A stretch of 64,000 nt of DNA, taken from positions 14,531-78,530 of the forward strand of contig JBARBI010000267.1 of assembly GCA_049792875.1 (NCBI GenBank), read 5' to 3'. The notes under the pieces are model-generated. The model was not told the DNA's origin and did not search any database. It saw only the letters and a list, made by a program, of their open reading frames with translations. The position numbers and the translations under genes are program-made. Below are positions 7,620 through 16,273 of the stretch, one piece after another. Within the stretch, counting starts at the first letter, position 1. Each line of letters starts with the position of its first letter. Source of the DNA: Sulfotelmatobacter sp049792875. Lineage in GTDB: Bacteria; Acidobacteriota; Terriglobia; Terriglobales; Acidobacteriaceae.

Positions 7620-7972
7620 GTTGGGAGAGCCATGGGTATTACTTGGGCAATCTCCGGCACGACGTCAACAATATGGGCCGAATGCTGAGTGAACTGGAGC
7701 AAGCGATGCCAGAAGCGAGCGAAGCATAGCAGCTGGCCATGGAGAGGGCTCGGCCCCACTTAAAGGCCTTGGCGAGTGAAACCGGTGACGCTCTCGACTC
7801 GCTGCGGGGTGGAAAGGAGAACCTGTGGCAGGCTCCGTACGAAGAAACCATTGCCGACCTGGCCAAGCAAGCCGACATTCTCTATCAGACAGTTCACACG
7901 ATTGTGAACTACGACAATGCAGATGACCGCCTCGAAAAGCTGGAGAGTTCGCACAGCGGATCGGGCAGTTAA
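7616..7972 (+). pseudogene. Helical protein gene interrupted by an in-frame amber codon
   Basis: One reading frame gives VSWESHGYYLGNLRHDVNN... up to TAG at 7727-7729, then continues in the same frame QLAMERARPHLKALASET... LYQTVHTIVNYDN... to 7972. Both halves look like parts of one amphipathic-helical protein of about 118 residues. Similar acidobacterial proteins, as I recall them, are exported, but no signal peptide is visible here and the N-terminus runs directly out of the preceding gene. Likely explanations are a nonsense mutation plus loss of the 5' end, or two separate short genes (7616-7729 and 7739-7972). Stop-codon readthrough is possible but unsupported. Confidence 0.5.
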
Positions 7973-8114
7973 ATGCGCAAGATTGCAGAAACAACAGGGG
8001 AGCGAGGGCCGCTGGTGTTACGGGCAGATTGGCAGCAACGGCTCGCCTTCCCGACAACCGATCCTAGAAAGTGAAATATGGCAGCCTGAAATCCATGTGA
8101 ACCTGGAGGATGCT

Positions 8115-8693
8115 ATGAAAACCGCGGTGATCCTGGCAGTCCTGTTCATGAGTGTGGCGGCCTACGCAGGAAATGGGAGCACGCAGGATCCAAACGACGA
8201 TAGCGTGCATTCAACTCGCAGCACGGGCTTGAGCCAGGGGGGGGTTGATCGAATTGTCAAAGAGGCGCGCCACCAACTGGTGATGCTTCCGTTTTATGGT
8301 GTGTTCGACAACCTGCTGTACAAAGTGTCGACCGATGGCACTGTGACATTACTCGGAGAAGTGAGCCGACCGACGCTTAAGTCAGACGCCGAAAGGGCAG
8401 TGATGGAAATTGAAGGTGTCGAGCGGGTAGATAACCAGATCAAAGTGCTGCCCGTATCACCCAACGATGACCGCATTCGGCTGGCGACGTATCGCAAGAT
8501 CTATGGAAACAGTGTCCTTTCGCAATATCAGTTACGTGCGGTTCCGCCGATTCACATCATTGTCGAGAATGGGCACGTGACCCTGGAAGGCGCGGTGGCG
8601 CGTCAGATGGAGAAACAGATCGCTGAAATGCAAGCCAATAGCGTTTCAGGGGTGTTCTCGGTTGCGAACAATCTGCGAGTGGAGAACGATTAG
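8115..8693 (+). CDS. Exported protein with two BON domains
   Basis: 192 aa. Signal peptide MKTAVILAVLFMSVAAYAG, then a polar linker and two BON domains at about residues 55-118 (YKVSTDGTVTLLGEVSRPTLKSDAER) and 125-190 (IIVENGHVTLEGAVARQMEKQ). BON domains are thought to bind phospholipid or to help hold the outer envelope under stress, as in OsmY. The ATG at 8115 has GGAGG 5 nt upstream; the frame is open further upstream but without a start signal. It lies between the broken gene and the universal stress protein in a same-strand cluster. Confidence 0.87.
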   Translation: MKTAVILAVLFMSVAAYAGNGSTQDPNDDSVHSTRSTGLSQGGVDRIVKEARHQLVMLPFYGVFDNLLYKVSTDGTVTLLGEVSRPTLKSDAERAVMEIEGVERVDNQIKVLPVSPNDDRIRLATYRKIYGNSVLSQYQLRAVPPIHIIVENGHVTLEGAVARQMEKQIAEMQANSVSGVFSVANNLRVEND

Positions 8694-8759
8694 CACGGTT
8701 GATCCCAACCGGAGGAAGTCGGGTTCCCGGTGGCTGCAGAAACAGGGAGGAGGCAAGAC

Positions 8760-9662
8760 ATGAAGGCACTGGAGTTGAAGTCCCAAATTGCAATCAAGAA
8801 CATTCTGTTCGCAACTGATTTTGACGTGTCGGCCAGTCGGGCTTTGCCGTTTGCTGTTGCCTTGGCGGACCGGTACGAGGCAACGCTCTTTGCCGCCCAC
8901 GTCATACCACCGGAAGCTTATGCGTTTGCTTCTCCCCAATCTGTAGACCGGATCCTGAAAGAGGCCGGCGACTTCGCGGGGTACACACTGGATCAGATCG
9001 TAGGCCCCCTTCGATATCGGGGCATGCGCTGCGAAGCGCTGTTGGGAGAGGGGAGCGTAGCGGACGTAATCAAGAACTGGGTGCAGGCGTATTCTGCCGA
9101 CCTGGTCGTCGTGGGCACAAGCAGCCGCGCGGGATTGGGAAAGGTGCTCGTCGGTTCGGTAGCAGAGGAGGTAATTAGAGAGGCACCATGCCCGGTGCTC
9201 ACGGTTGGGCCGCATGCCATGACACTGGCATCCGCCGGAATTCACTGCATCGTTTGCGCCAGTGATTTCTCCCCCGCGTCGTTGCGAGCAGCAGAATTCG
9301 CTGTGTCACTGGCACACCAATATGAAGCGCATCTCACGCTGCTCCACGTAGTGGAAGGAAGTCTCCAGGACTCCCCGCATCTTGCGATACAACTGACCGA
9401 GAAGCGCTTACGTGAGTTGATCCTTCCGGAATCCGACCTGCTCTACGAACCGGAGGTGGTGGTGGAAACCGGGCCCGTCGGAGAACGCATCTTGAACCTG
9501 GCGGCGGATCTGTCAGCCGACATCATCGTAATGGGTGTGCGGGGAACAGGAGCCTTCGCGCAGACAGCCAGTCGTTTTGGCTCGATCGCACACAAGGTTG
9601 TATCACTTGCCCCGTGTCCGGTGGTGACCGTCAGTGACCTACAAAAAACTGGGAAAGACTAG
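8760..9662 (+). CDS. Tandem universal stress protein (two UspA domains)
   Basis: 300 aa made of two Usp domains, about 14-155 and 165-295. Each ends in the ATP-binding type signature G-x2-G-x9-G-(S/T): GTSSRAGLGKVLVGS in the first and GVRGTGAFAQTASRFGS in the second. Both close with a CPV(L/V)TV strand. Such proteins are induced by starvation, hypoxia or oxidative stress. The ATG at 8760 has GGAGGAGG upstream. A GTG at 8730 is in frame but unneeded. It is part of the 7.0-13.5 kb stress cluster. Confidence 0.92.
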   Translation: MKALELKSQIAIKNILFATDFDVSASRALPFAVALADRYEATLFAAHVIPPEAYAFASPQSVDRILKEAGDFAGYTLDQIVGPLRYRGMRCEALLGEGSVADVIKNWVQAYSADLVVVGTSSRAGLGKVLVGSVAEEVIREAPCPVLTVGPHAMTLASAGIHCIVCASDFSPASLRAAEFAVSLAHQYEAHLTLLHVVEGSLQDSPHLAIQLTEKRLRELILPESDLLYEPEVVVETGPVGERILNLAADLSADIIVMGVRGTGAFAQTASRFGSIAHKVVSLAPCPVVTVSDLQKTGKD

Positions 9663-9679
9663 CTGGAGGAGGTGTCCTT

Positions 9680-9874
9680 ATGGATTCGGCGACGATTTTA
9701 GTATTGCTCCTGTGCGCCGGCGTTGTGGCTCTCCTTGCATGGTTTGAAGTCAACTCTCGCCGAAACGCAACCGGCAAGACCCCAGAGTCAATTCTCGCCC
9801 AATCGGGCGTGACCCTACCGAAGAAAGGACTGACTTCAGCTGAACCTAAACGGGAGAACAGGAAGGCTGCCTAG
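9680..9874 (+). CDS. Small single-pass membrane protein (64 aa)
   Basis: A strong Shine-Dalgarno (GGAGGAGG) precedes the ATG. Residues 5-22 (TILVLLLCAGVVALLAWF) form one transmembrane helix; the rest is a basic, soluble tail. It lies only 17 bp after the universal stress protein gene and is almost certainly cotranscribed. No family recognised. Confidence 0.7.
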   Translation: MDSATILVLLLCAGVVALLAWFEVNSRRNATGKTPESILAQSGVTLPKKGLTSAEPKRENRKAA

Positions 9875-9908
9875 CAATCAAAAAAACGGGAAAAGCAAGG
9901 AGTGCATT

Positions 9909-10391
9909 ATGAGAAGACTTTCCGTCATTGTCGCTGACGCTGATATGGACAAGCTCAGCCGTTTGGTTCGGGCTCTCAAGCATTCTCTCTTTCGAGATCA
10001 ACAGCAGCTCGAACTACTTGATCAAGCGCTGGAGAGCGCAGAAATCAGGCCTGCTGCGCGAGTCCCGAGAGACGTCATCCGGATGAATTCTTGTGTTCGC
10101 CTTCTCGATTTCGATACCCGGCAGAAGGGATTGTATACACTGGTTTTTCCCGAGGAAGCCAACATCTCGCGAGGCTTTATCTCAGTTCTCGCCCCGCTGG
10201 GGATTTCTCTGCTCGGTCGCAGAAAGGGAGACGTCATCGAAGCGAGGGTGCCGGGTGGACTCAGGAGATTGAGAGTGGAGCAAGTGCGGTGTAAACCTGC
10301 AATCGCGAGGGAGCGAGTCCGTCCTGTCGGATCGAATAGACGAGAACTTCATCCGGGTCAAACGATTCACAGGACGGCCTTAGCCGTCTAG
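9909..10391 (+). CDS. Rnk/GreA-like transcription factor
   Basis: 160 aa. An N-terminal short coiled-coil-like segment (LSRLVRALKHSLFRDQQQLELLDQAL) is followed by a GreA/GreB C-terminal domain (about 60-130): VRLLDFDTRQKGLYTLVFPEEAN, ISVLAPLGISLLGRRKGDVIEARVPGG. This matches the 'regulator of nucleoside diphosphate kinase' (Rnk) group, which binds RNA polymerase near the secondary channel. The last 25 residues are basic and not part of the domain. The start ATG follows AAGGAGTGC. It sits in the stress cluster between the small membrane protein and the metal ATPase. Confidence 0.85.
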   Translation: MRRLSVIVADADMDKLSRLVRALKHSLFRDQQQLELLDQALESAEIRPAARVPRDVIRMNSCVRLLDFDTRQKGLYTLVFPEEANISRGFISVLAPLGISLLGRRKGDVIEARVPGGLRRLRVEQVRCKPAIARERVRPVGSNRRELHPGQTIHRTALAV

Positions 10392-10475
10392 TCCGGCTGT
10401 GCGTTGGAGCTTGCCCATGAAATTCCCTCTTTAGTTGATGAGGACGCCTATCACGAGCTTGCTGTTACAAACCTT

Positions 10476-12344
10476 ATGCTCCTCCAAGAAACCGTTCCTG
10501 CCAAAACAGCGACTTCGACAGCGAGAGAGACCTACATTGCGATCGTGACCTTGGTCGCAATTGCCGCGCACGTGATTCTCCGGTATTCGACCCATTTGCC
10601 CCGGTGGGCGTACCTGGGACCGCTAGTCCTTGCCCTGGTAGTTGGCGGAATTCCCATCCTGGTGACCTTGGCCAAGAAGCTCTGGTTGCGAGAATTCGGT
10701 TCGGACCTGCTGGCTGGGATATCCATCGTTGCCTCCGTTGCGATGGGCCAATACCTTGTGGGAGCGATCATTGTCCTGATGCTCTCGGGTGGGGCAGCCT
10801 TAGAGCAGTTCGCAACGCGCAGAGCATCCTCCGTCTTGGACGCCTTAGCCAAGCGAATGCCACAGGTTGCGCACCGCCAACGTGGAACATCGGTCGAGGA
10901 CATCAAACTCGACCAGATCCAGATCGGCGATCACGTCATTGTGTTGCCGCACGAGATCTGTCCGGTAGACGGAGTGGTCGTCGAGGGGCATGGGGTAATG
11001 GATGAGTCTTACCTGACGGGTGAGCCGTTCGAGATCTCAAAGACTCCGGGTTCGAAGGTTCTTTCCGGAGCGATCAACGGCGACATGGCCTTGACCATCG
11101 AAGCCGAGAAACTGGCGGTCGATTCGCGATACGCAAAGATCATGCAAGTGATGGAGCAGAGCCAGGACAAACGTCCCCAGCTTCGCCGCATTGGCGACCG
11201 CATCGGAGCCTGGTATACACCCTTGGCCGTGGGTGTGGCCGGGCTGACGTGGCTCCTTACCGGGGACTCCACCCGCTTTCTGGCGGTGGTCGTCATCGCC
11301 ACTCCATGTCCTCTGATCCTGGCGATCCCGGTGGCGGTCATCGGGGCCATTTCGCTCTCGGCGAGGCACAGCATCATCATCAAGAATCCGGCGGCGCTGG
11401 AGCAGATCACCACTTGTCGCACACTCATTTTCGATAAGACAGGGACCTTAACCTACGGCAAGCCTCAGATGACCGAGGTGTTGTGCGCTCGCGATTTCAC
11501 GAAAGACCAGGTCTTGCAGGCGGCTGCCAGCCTTGAGCAATTCTCCAAGCACCCGCTGGCCGGCGCCGTGATACAGGCGGCTCACGACGCCAAGTTGGCC
11601 TTATTGGAGGTTAGCCAGATGCAGGAGAAACCGGGAGACGGCCTCCTCGGCATGGTTGCCGGCAGAAAGGTGCGGATTACCGGGCGGGGAAAAGTAGATT
11701 CCAAGTTGCTGCCGTCGTTGCCTCCACTTGCTTCCGGATTGGAGTGCCTCGTTTTCTTAGACGACCAATATGCCGGAGCCTTTCGTTTCCACGATGCGCC
11801 TCGACAGGACACGAAGCCCTTCGTGCACCATCTGAACCCAAGCCATCAGGTAAACCGCGTGTTACTGGTCTCGGGAGACCGAGAGTCGGAGGTCCGCTAC
11901 CTCGCGCAGGAAGTCGGCATCACCGAAGTGTATGCCGGGCAGACCCCGGAACAGAAGGTTGCGATTGTGGAGGCGGAGACCAAGAAAGCCCATACCCTGT
12001 TCATCGGGGACGGAATTAATGATGCCCCCGCACTCATGACAGCGACCGTGGGCGTTGCCTTTGGGGCAAACAGCGACATCACCTCCGAGGCAGCCGACGC
12101 CGTAATTCTGACCACGTCGCTGGGCAAGGTGGACGAGTTGATTCATGTCAGTCACAGGATGCGTTCCATTGCACTGCAAAGTGCCGTGGGAGGGATGGCA
12201 GCCAGCGTCGTGGGTATGATCGCGGCTGCTCTGGGCTACCTGCCTCCGCTGGAGGGGGCCATCCTGCAGGAGATCATTGATTTGGCAGCGGTAGCGAACG
12301 CGGTGCGGGTGGCCCTACCCACTCGGGACTTAGCCGACTTTTAA
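10476..12344 (+). CDS. Heavy-metal P1B-type ATPase without N-terminal metal-binding domain
   Basis: 622 aa from the ATG at 10476; a TTG at 10404 would add 24 residues and neither start has a clear ribosome-binding site. Motifs: LTGEP (actuator), ATPCPL (CPx-type metal-site helix), DKTGTLTYGKP (phosphorylation Asp), KHPLA (nucleotide-domain HP motif) and GDGINDAPAL (hinge). No HMA domain or Cys/His-rich N-terminus is present. Family knowledge suggests export of Zn, Cd, Co or a similar ion, but substrate cannot be set from these motifs alone. It lies in the stress cluster, 84 bp after the Rnk-like gene. Confidence 0.88.
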   Translation: MLLQETVPAKTATSTARETYIAIVTLVAIAAHVILRYSTHLPRWAYLGPLVLALVVGGIPILVTLAKKLWLREFGSDLLAGISIVASVAMGQYLVGAIIVLMLSGGAALEQFATRRASSVLDALAKRMPQVAHRQRGTSVEDIKLDQIQIGDHVIVLPHEICPVDGVVVEGHGVMDESYLTGEPFEISKTPGSKVLSGAINGDMALTIEAEKLAVDSRYAKIMQVMEQSQDKRPQLRRIGDRIGAWYTPLAVGVAGLTWLLTGDSTRFLAVVVIATPCPLILAIPVAVIGAISLSARHSIIIKNPAALEQITTCRTLIFDKTGTLTYGKPQMTEVLCARDFTKDQVLQAAASLEQFSKHPLAGAVIQAAHDAKLALLEVSQMQEKPGDGLLGMVAGRKVRITGRGKVDSKLLPSLPPLASGLECLVFLDDQYAGAFRFHDAPRQDTKPFVHHLNPSHQVNRVLLVSGDRESEVRYLAQEVGITEVYAGQTPEQKVAIVEAETKKAHTLFIGDGINDAPALMTATVGVAFGANSDITSEAADAVILTTSLGKVDELIHVSHRMRSIALQSAVGGMAASVVGMIAAALGYLPPLEGAILQEIIDLAAVANAVRVALPTRDLADF

Positions 12345-12400
12345 GTTGATCGAATCACCCAGTTCTGTGCGGTGCATACGTCTATTCATGTGGAGGGTGC

Positions 12401-13513
12401 GTGTCGGAATCTAACAGCAAGATGAAAAATCGCGCAGGCCTTGCTTTCCTGTTGGTTCTGACCGCGATAGCCCTTTACTTCTGCTTTGTACTGCTTGCTC
12501 CGTTCCTCAGGCCAATCCTCTTTTCCGCAGTCTTAGCCGTCGTGTTTTATCCCCTTCATTCGCGCGTGCGTCGCAAAATTCGAAACCGCCATCTCTCTGC
12601 ACTCTTGTCCACATGTCTGATTGTTCTATGCATCCTCCTGGCAACGGTATTCCTAGGCCGGGCCCTAGCAGGGGGACTGCACGACGTCTACCAATCTTTG
12701 GGCAGTTCAAGCGACGGAAGCGAGCGCCTTAGTCTTTACCTGATCGGTCTTCTGGAACGAGCGGTTGATCTGGTGAGCCGCTATCTGCCGATTTCTACTT
12801 CCGATCTGCGAACCGCGATCGTGAACCAGGCAGAGAAAAGCGTGGCGGCGCTTCTGGGTATGACGGCCGGAGCCCTAGGAACCTTTACGGCGCTGCTCGC
12901 CAACGCGTTAATTGCATTCTTCATTCTGTTTTTCCTAATTCGTGACGGCAACGCGATGTTGCGTCGCGCCACCGTTCTGCTCCCATTGCGGCCCGATCAG
13001 ACACGAAGACTCTTTGCGTTGGTGAAAGACACTCTCAACGCCACTGTATACGGGACCCTGACGATGGCAGCGCTGCAGGGCGCTCTTGCCGGTCTTGCTT
13101 TCTGGTTTCTGGGAGTTACTTCAGCAGGCTTGTGGGGAATTGTCACTGCGTTGTGCGCGCTGTTGCCCTTCATTGGAACCGGGATCGTTCTCGTGCCTGC
13201 AGTCTCGATGCTCATCTTCAGCGGTCACTGGATCAAAGGTCTCATTCTCCTTGCCTGGGGGCTGGTGATCGTCCATCCGGTGGATAATCTGTTGCGCCCA
13301 CATCTGATCGGTAGCCGCACAAAGCTCTCCACACTGTATGTGTTCTTCGCGCTGCTGGGAGGATTGCAGGCTTTCGGTGGACTAGGAGTATTCATTGGGC
13401 CGATCGTCCTGGCCATTACCTTGGCACTTCTAAAGTTTCTCCGCGAAGAGAAACGCGCTGGTCTCTGGAGCTTTGACCATGAAAAGTCGCAGTCTCCGCT
13501 GGCAGAGCGCTAG
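12401..13513 (+). CDS. AI-2E/PerM family permease
   Basis: 370 aa with about eight transmembrane helices: a pair at about 12-50, one at 63-85, a soluble region at 90-140, then helices to about residue 350. The C-terminal part (DNLLRPHLIGSRTKLSTLYVFFALLGGLQAFGGLGVFIGP) is the strongest family mark. The start is GTG at 12401 with GGAGGG just upstream; an ATG at 12422 is possible. Members move diverse small molecules or ions, and the autoinducer-2 name should not be taken as function. Last plus-strand gene before the transposase. Confidence 0.87.
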   Translation: MSESNSKMKNRAGLAFLLVLTAIALYFCFVLLAPFLRPILFSAVLAVVFYPLHSRVRRKIRNRHLSALLSTCLIVLCILLATVFLGRALAGGLHDVYQSLGSSSDGSERLSLYLIGLLERAVDLVSRYLPISTSDLRTAIVNQAEKSVAALLGMTAGALGTFTALLANALIAFFILFFLIRDGNAMLRRATVLLPLRPDQTRRLFALVKDTLNATVYGTLTMAALQGALAGLAFWFLGVTSAGLWGIVTALCALLPFIGTGIVLVPAVSMLIFSGHWIKGLILLAWGLVIVHPVDNLLRPHLIGSRTKLSTLYVFFALLGGLQAFGGLGVFIGPIVLAITLALLKFLREEKRAGLWSFDHEKSQSPLAER

Positions 13514-13554
13514 TTGGGGTTCGCGACAGCTCTGGCTAGAGACCTAGAACGGGA

Positions 13555-14815
13555 TCAATGACTGAAGTTGGCGCTCTGTAGTAACCGAGTACGGGGATTT
13601 TCCGCCAGCGCTCGAGCGATCCAGTTCCAGTTGAGGAGTGTATGTTTCAGAGACAAACTGGGCTCAATTGCACGCTGGACTTGATGAAGGGCAAAGCCGA
13701 ATTCACGCCACTGACTCGCTGGCTGTCTCGGCCACATGAATGCATCCATAGGGGGAAATAGCGCGACCGATACCAATCAATTTCTGAGCAAGCAGGGCGA
13801 CCAGCATTTTCCCGTGCAGCCAAGCCCGAGAACTGCGGTCGTCATGTTTGGGTAGGTGCCCCAGTTGAACCAAGCTCTTCAATCGCTTGAATACCAACTC
13901 AATCTGCCAGCGGGAGCGGTACCACTCCAAGATCTGGACGGTAGATGCGTTGCGGCAAGTCGTGAACACAACTACGTACTTGGCGACTTCCAAAGTCTCC
14001 GGTCTGGTGCTCATTTGCTTCTTACTGGCCTTGCGGTGCAATCGGCGATGGGCCAGCTCAATTGCGTGCTCACTTTTTCGAACCGCACAGACTCGGCCTG
14101 TGAACGAGCAAGTGGGGCCGTGCAGAGTGACCTGCCACTCTCCGACCTGCCCTGCTTTGAGTAACTGCCGCAATTGCTTTGGAAGACTGAACCGTCTTCC
14201 TTGCTGCGAATACGCGACGAAGGCTTGAGGATTCACGCGGACCAAGACATCAGCTCCCCTTTGCTGGACATACTCAATCCCCGCGATAGAACAATAGCCC
14301 GCGTCAGCGAGAATCAGTTCGCGTCGAGCGACGGGCAGGCGATTCAGCGACTCCCCGTTACCTTCGCCAATCGTAGCCGTCACCTCGAAGAAGTCACACG
14401 TCAAACTCGGTAACTGGAGGCTGTAGAGAATTCGCCACTGACTGCCGGTCTTGCCGCGTTCCTTAATGACCGTGCCATCCACGATCCGCACTGCTCCCAC
14501 TGTCTCTGCGAGCGCAAATGATCCATTCTCTCGAAGTAGTGCGATGCACAAGGAACGCAACCATTCCTCACAGTTGCGCATGCGTTTGAGCAAAGCTACA
14601 TTGGACACATCGACCCACTGCGCCAATCTTGCTCTCACTACCGTTTCCCGCAACGAATAACCAAGGCCGACGTGTAGTAGCAGTGTCCGCAACAACGTCT
14701 CTGGAGAATTGAATCCGCGCAAGCGCGTAAAGGCACCGAACTCCAGTGCTGCGTGTTCCCATCCTGTGGGAAGTAGCGATAGAAGTACATTCCAGTTCTT
14801 TTCCGAGGCGTTCAT
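13555..14815 (-). pseudogene. IS4-family DDE transposase, frameshifted near the 3' end
   Basis: The uninterrupted part is 370 aa (stop at 13703). DDE-type landmarks: VRIVDGTVIKERG, LILADAGY and the C-terminal YRSRWQIELVFKRLKSLVQLGHL (Y-R-E/K region). The frame ends early in AETASESVA, whereas the neighbouring frame continues SQWREFGFALHQVQRAIEP... LLNWNWIARALAENPR... to a stop at 13555. Removing one base near 13720 would restore one protein of about 420 aa. The natural end is therefore probably lost and the element may be inactive or need frameshifting. The family name rests on general resemblance. Confidence 0.7.
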
Positions 14816-14867
14816 GCCTCAAGAATGTATAAGAAGCCGCAAAAACTCAATTCCTTAAGTTAGCGCT
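13555..14867 (-). mobile_element. IS4-type insertion sequence remnant
   Basis: The element is defined by its transposase gene. Its exact ends are not found: I could not see a terminal inverted repeat pair. Two imperfect copies of a 21-bp sequence in direct orientation (13555-13575 and 14847-14867, 17 of 21 identical, both with AAGTT-N-GCGCT) bracket it. The lower copy overlaps the end of the transposase reading frame, so it may not be a target duplication. The element separates the stress cluster from the cytochrome c gene. Confidence 0.55.
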
Positions 14868-15027
14868 TATGGGGCCTCGCCCCTGAGGGTTTCTCCCCCC
14901 ATGGAGCAGTTACGAAACCATTTCGATGTCCCACCACAGCGCGTACGAACGCTTTCGCCCTCGACTCCGAGGCACACCCTCCTTGCCCCGGAGCCGCCAA
15001 CGCTTGTTCTGCGAATCGCTATTCCGG

Positions 15028-15471
15028 CTACTTCGCCTGCAAGCCTTCGATGTAGGCCACCAGATTGCTGATTCTCTGCTGTACCTGGGCGTCGCGGCCC
15101 TGGCTGATGCTGGAGAACAGTGGACCCCATACAGGCATATCCTGGCTGCCGTGGGAGGCTGTCGTAGCCTGTCCCCGGATCACAGCTGCCACGTGAGCCG
15201 CCGGATACTTTCCACCACTCTTCTGCGTCAGCAGCGTCAGGTCGGCCGGCGGAGTCTTCATGGCCGACGCTGCCGGCCCATTTCCTTTGCCATCTTTTCC
15301 ATGGCAAACGGCACAATAGCTGTTGTACATATCCTGGCCCGAGTTCGACGGGGTGTTGGTGATTGGAACGTGTTTGACGGTGGGAGCCTGAGCCGGGGCC
15401 TGCTGCGCCACAGCAAATGTTGAGATCACCACCAGAATCACAGCCAGACTGATGAATTTCATTACACGCAT
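15028..15471 (-). CDS. Exported monohaem cytochrome c
   Basis: 147 aa. Signal peptide (about 1-22, ending FAVAQ) and a class I cytochrome c fold. The haem motif CAVCH is at residues 53-57 and a probable axial Met is in SQDMPVWG. The ATG at 15471 has AGGAGG 5 nt upstream; the longer reading to 15513 lacks one. A perfect 16-bp CRP/FNR-type palindrome with a -10 element lies upstream (15544-15559). It may act as a soluble electron carrier; no oxidase or reductase gene is adjacent. Confidence 0.87.
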   Translation of the reverse strand: MRVMKFISLAVILVVISTFAVAQQAPAQAPTVKHVPITNTPSNSGQDMYNSYCAVCHGKDGKGNGPAASAMKTPPADLTLLTQKSGGKYPAAHVAAVIRGQATTASHGSQDMPVWGPLFSSISQGRDAQVQQRISNLVAYIEGLQAK

Positions 15472-15516
15472 ATCTTCCTCCTGGGCCCTTCCAGCCCAAA
15501 ACTTCCACAACAACGC

Positions 15517-15559
15517 AGTTTAGGCGCGGCTATGAGAGTGGAATGTGATCGGGATCACA
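15517..15559 (-). promoter_or_regulatory. CRP/FNR-type class II promoter of the cytochrome c gene
   Basis: A perfect palindrome TGTGATCGGGATCACA lies at 15544-15559 (TGTGA-N6-TCACA). On the minus strand TAAACT (15517-15522) is a plausible -10 box. A start at about 15510 would place TAAACT exactly at -12 to -7 and the palindrome centre at -41.5, the classic class II activator position. The cytochrome c ATG is 39 nt further. The regulator type is inferred from the site alone; no such regulator is in the window. Confidence 0.6.
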
Positions 15560-15618
15560 AACGGCTGTGACTGCTGCCAGAGTGGATTTTGAGATGTCTA
15601 TTCGAGGATTTTCACGAC

Positions 15619-16167
15619 TTACGGGAATACGAAACGCAACAGTTCCCCCTCCAGCGCGAGCGCAGAGGCCTCGTAAGCGGGATACCGATCCTTCCACAGG
15701 TTCCAGCTTGGCGGCACAAGCCGGGTTTGTGCTGCTGGCACTTCCACCCAACCTTCCGCCGTCTCTTCGCGAAGAAACACGGAGAAGGCCGATGCCGCTG
15801 GTGTCTTGCCCGGAAACGATTCCGACTTCCACTCGAACAGGCTTGCCGCCAGGCTCTCGGTCAGCGCCTCCCGCGGATCGAGACACAGAATCCATCCTGG
15901 GTTAGGGGATGGAAGACTAGCGGATGGAAGACGAGCGGATGGAAGATGAGCGGATTGAAAACCGGCAGAGCGAAGATAATCCGCCGGCGAGACGCCGTCT
16001 GCAGCGTCCACAACTCGTGCGCCGTACTCTCGCGCGATCCGCACCGAGGCGTCGCGCGAGCCATGGTCCACCACCAGAATTTGGTCGCATGGATAGAGCG
16101 TCTCCAGAACGCGCCCCACCCGCAGAGCATCATTTTCGGTGTGGAGCAAAGCTATGATCGACGCCAT
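15619..16167 (-). CDS. Family 2-like glycosyltransferase, short
   Basis: 182 aa. The start MASIIALLHTENDALRVGR is typical of GT2 enzymes, followed by QILVVDHGSRDASVRIAREYGARVV, the usual nucleotide-sugar binding half. The expected D-x-D appears as LCLDPRE. A repeat-encoded insert (residues about 70-88, HLPSARLPSASLPS) interrupts the domain before WILCLDPRE. The upstream extension to 16215 is not needed, because MAS begins at the family N-terminus. The acceptor is unknown. It is shorter than full GT2 enzymes (about 250 aa or more) and resembles the compact LPS-type members. Confidence 0.7.
   Translation of the reverse strand: MASIIALLHTENDALRVGRVLETLYPCDQILVVDHGSRDASVRIAREYGARVVDAADGVSPADYLRSAGFQSAHLPSARLPSASLPSPNPGWILCLDPREALTESLAASLFEWKSESFPGKTPAASAFSVFLREETAEGWVEVPAAQTRLVPPSWNLWKDRYPAYEASALALEGELLRFVFP
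15907..15960. repeat. 15-bp tandem repeat, about 3.6 copies, in frame
   Basis: The unit GGATGGAAGACGAGC and near-identical copies start at 15907, 15922, 15937 and 15952 (the last partial). The unit length is a multiple of three, so copy-number change would keep the glycosyltransferase frame and only lengthen a Leu-Pro-Ser-Ala linker. Confidence 0.9.
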
Positions 16168-16273
16168 GATGTGTCTATGGGGCGCGGGCGCCTCGTCCGC
16201 GCGGCCATCACTCATGCTGCTGGCCTTGCGGTCGAGGCCGCTCGCGCCACGAAATTCTCTGGTTGCCGACTCG

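Noticed and set aside
13514..13554. Left inverted terminal repeat of the IS
   Set aside because: I looked for the reverse complement of the right end (GCGCTAACTTAAGG) here and found none.
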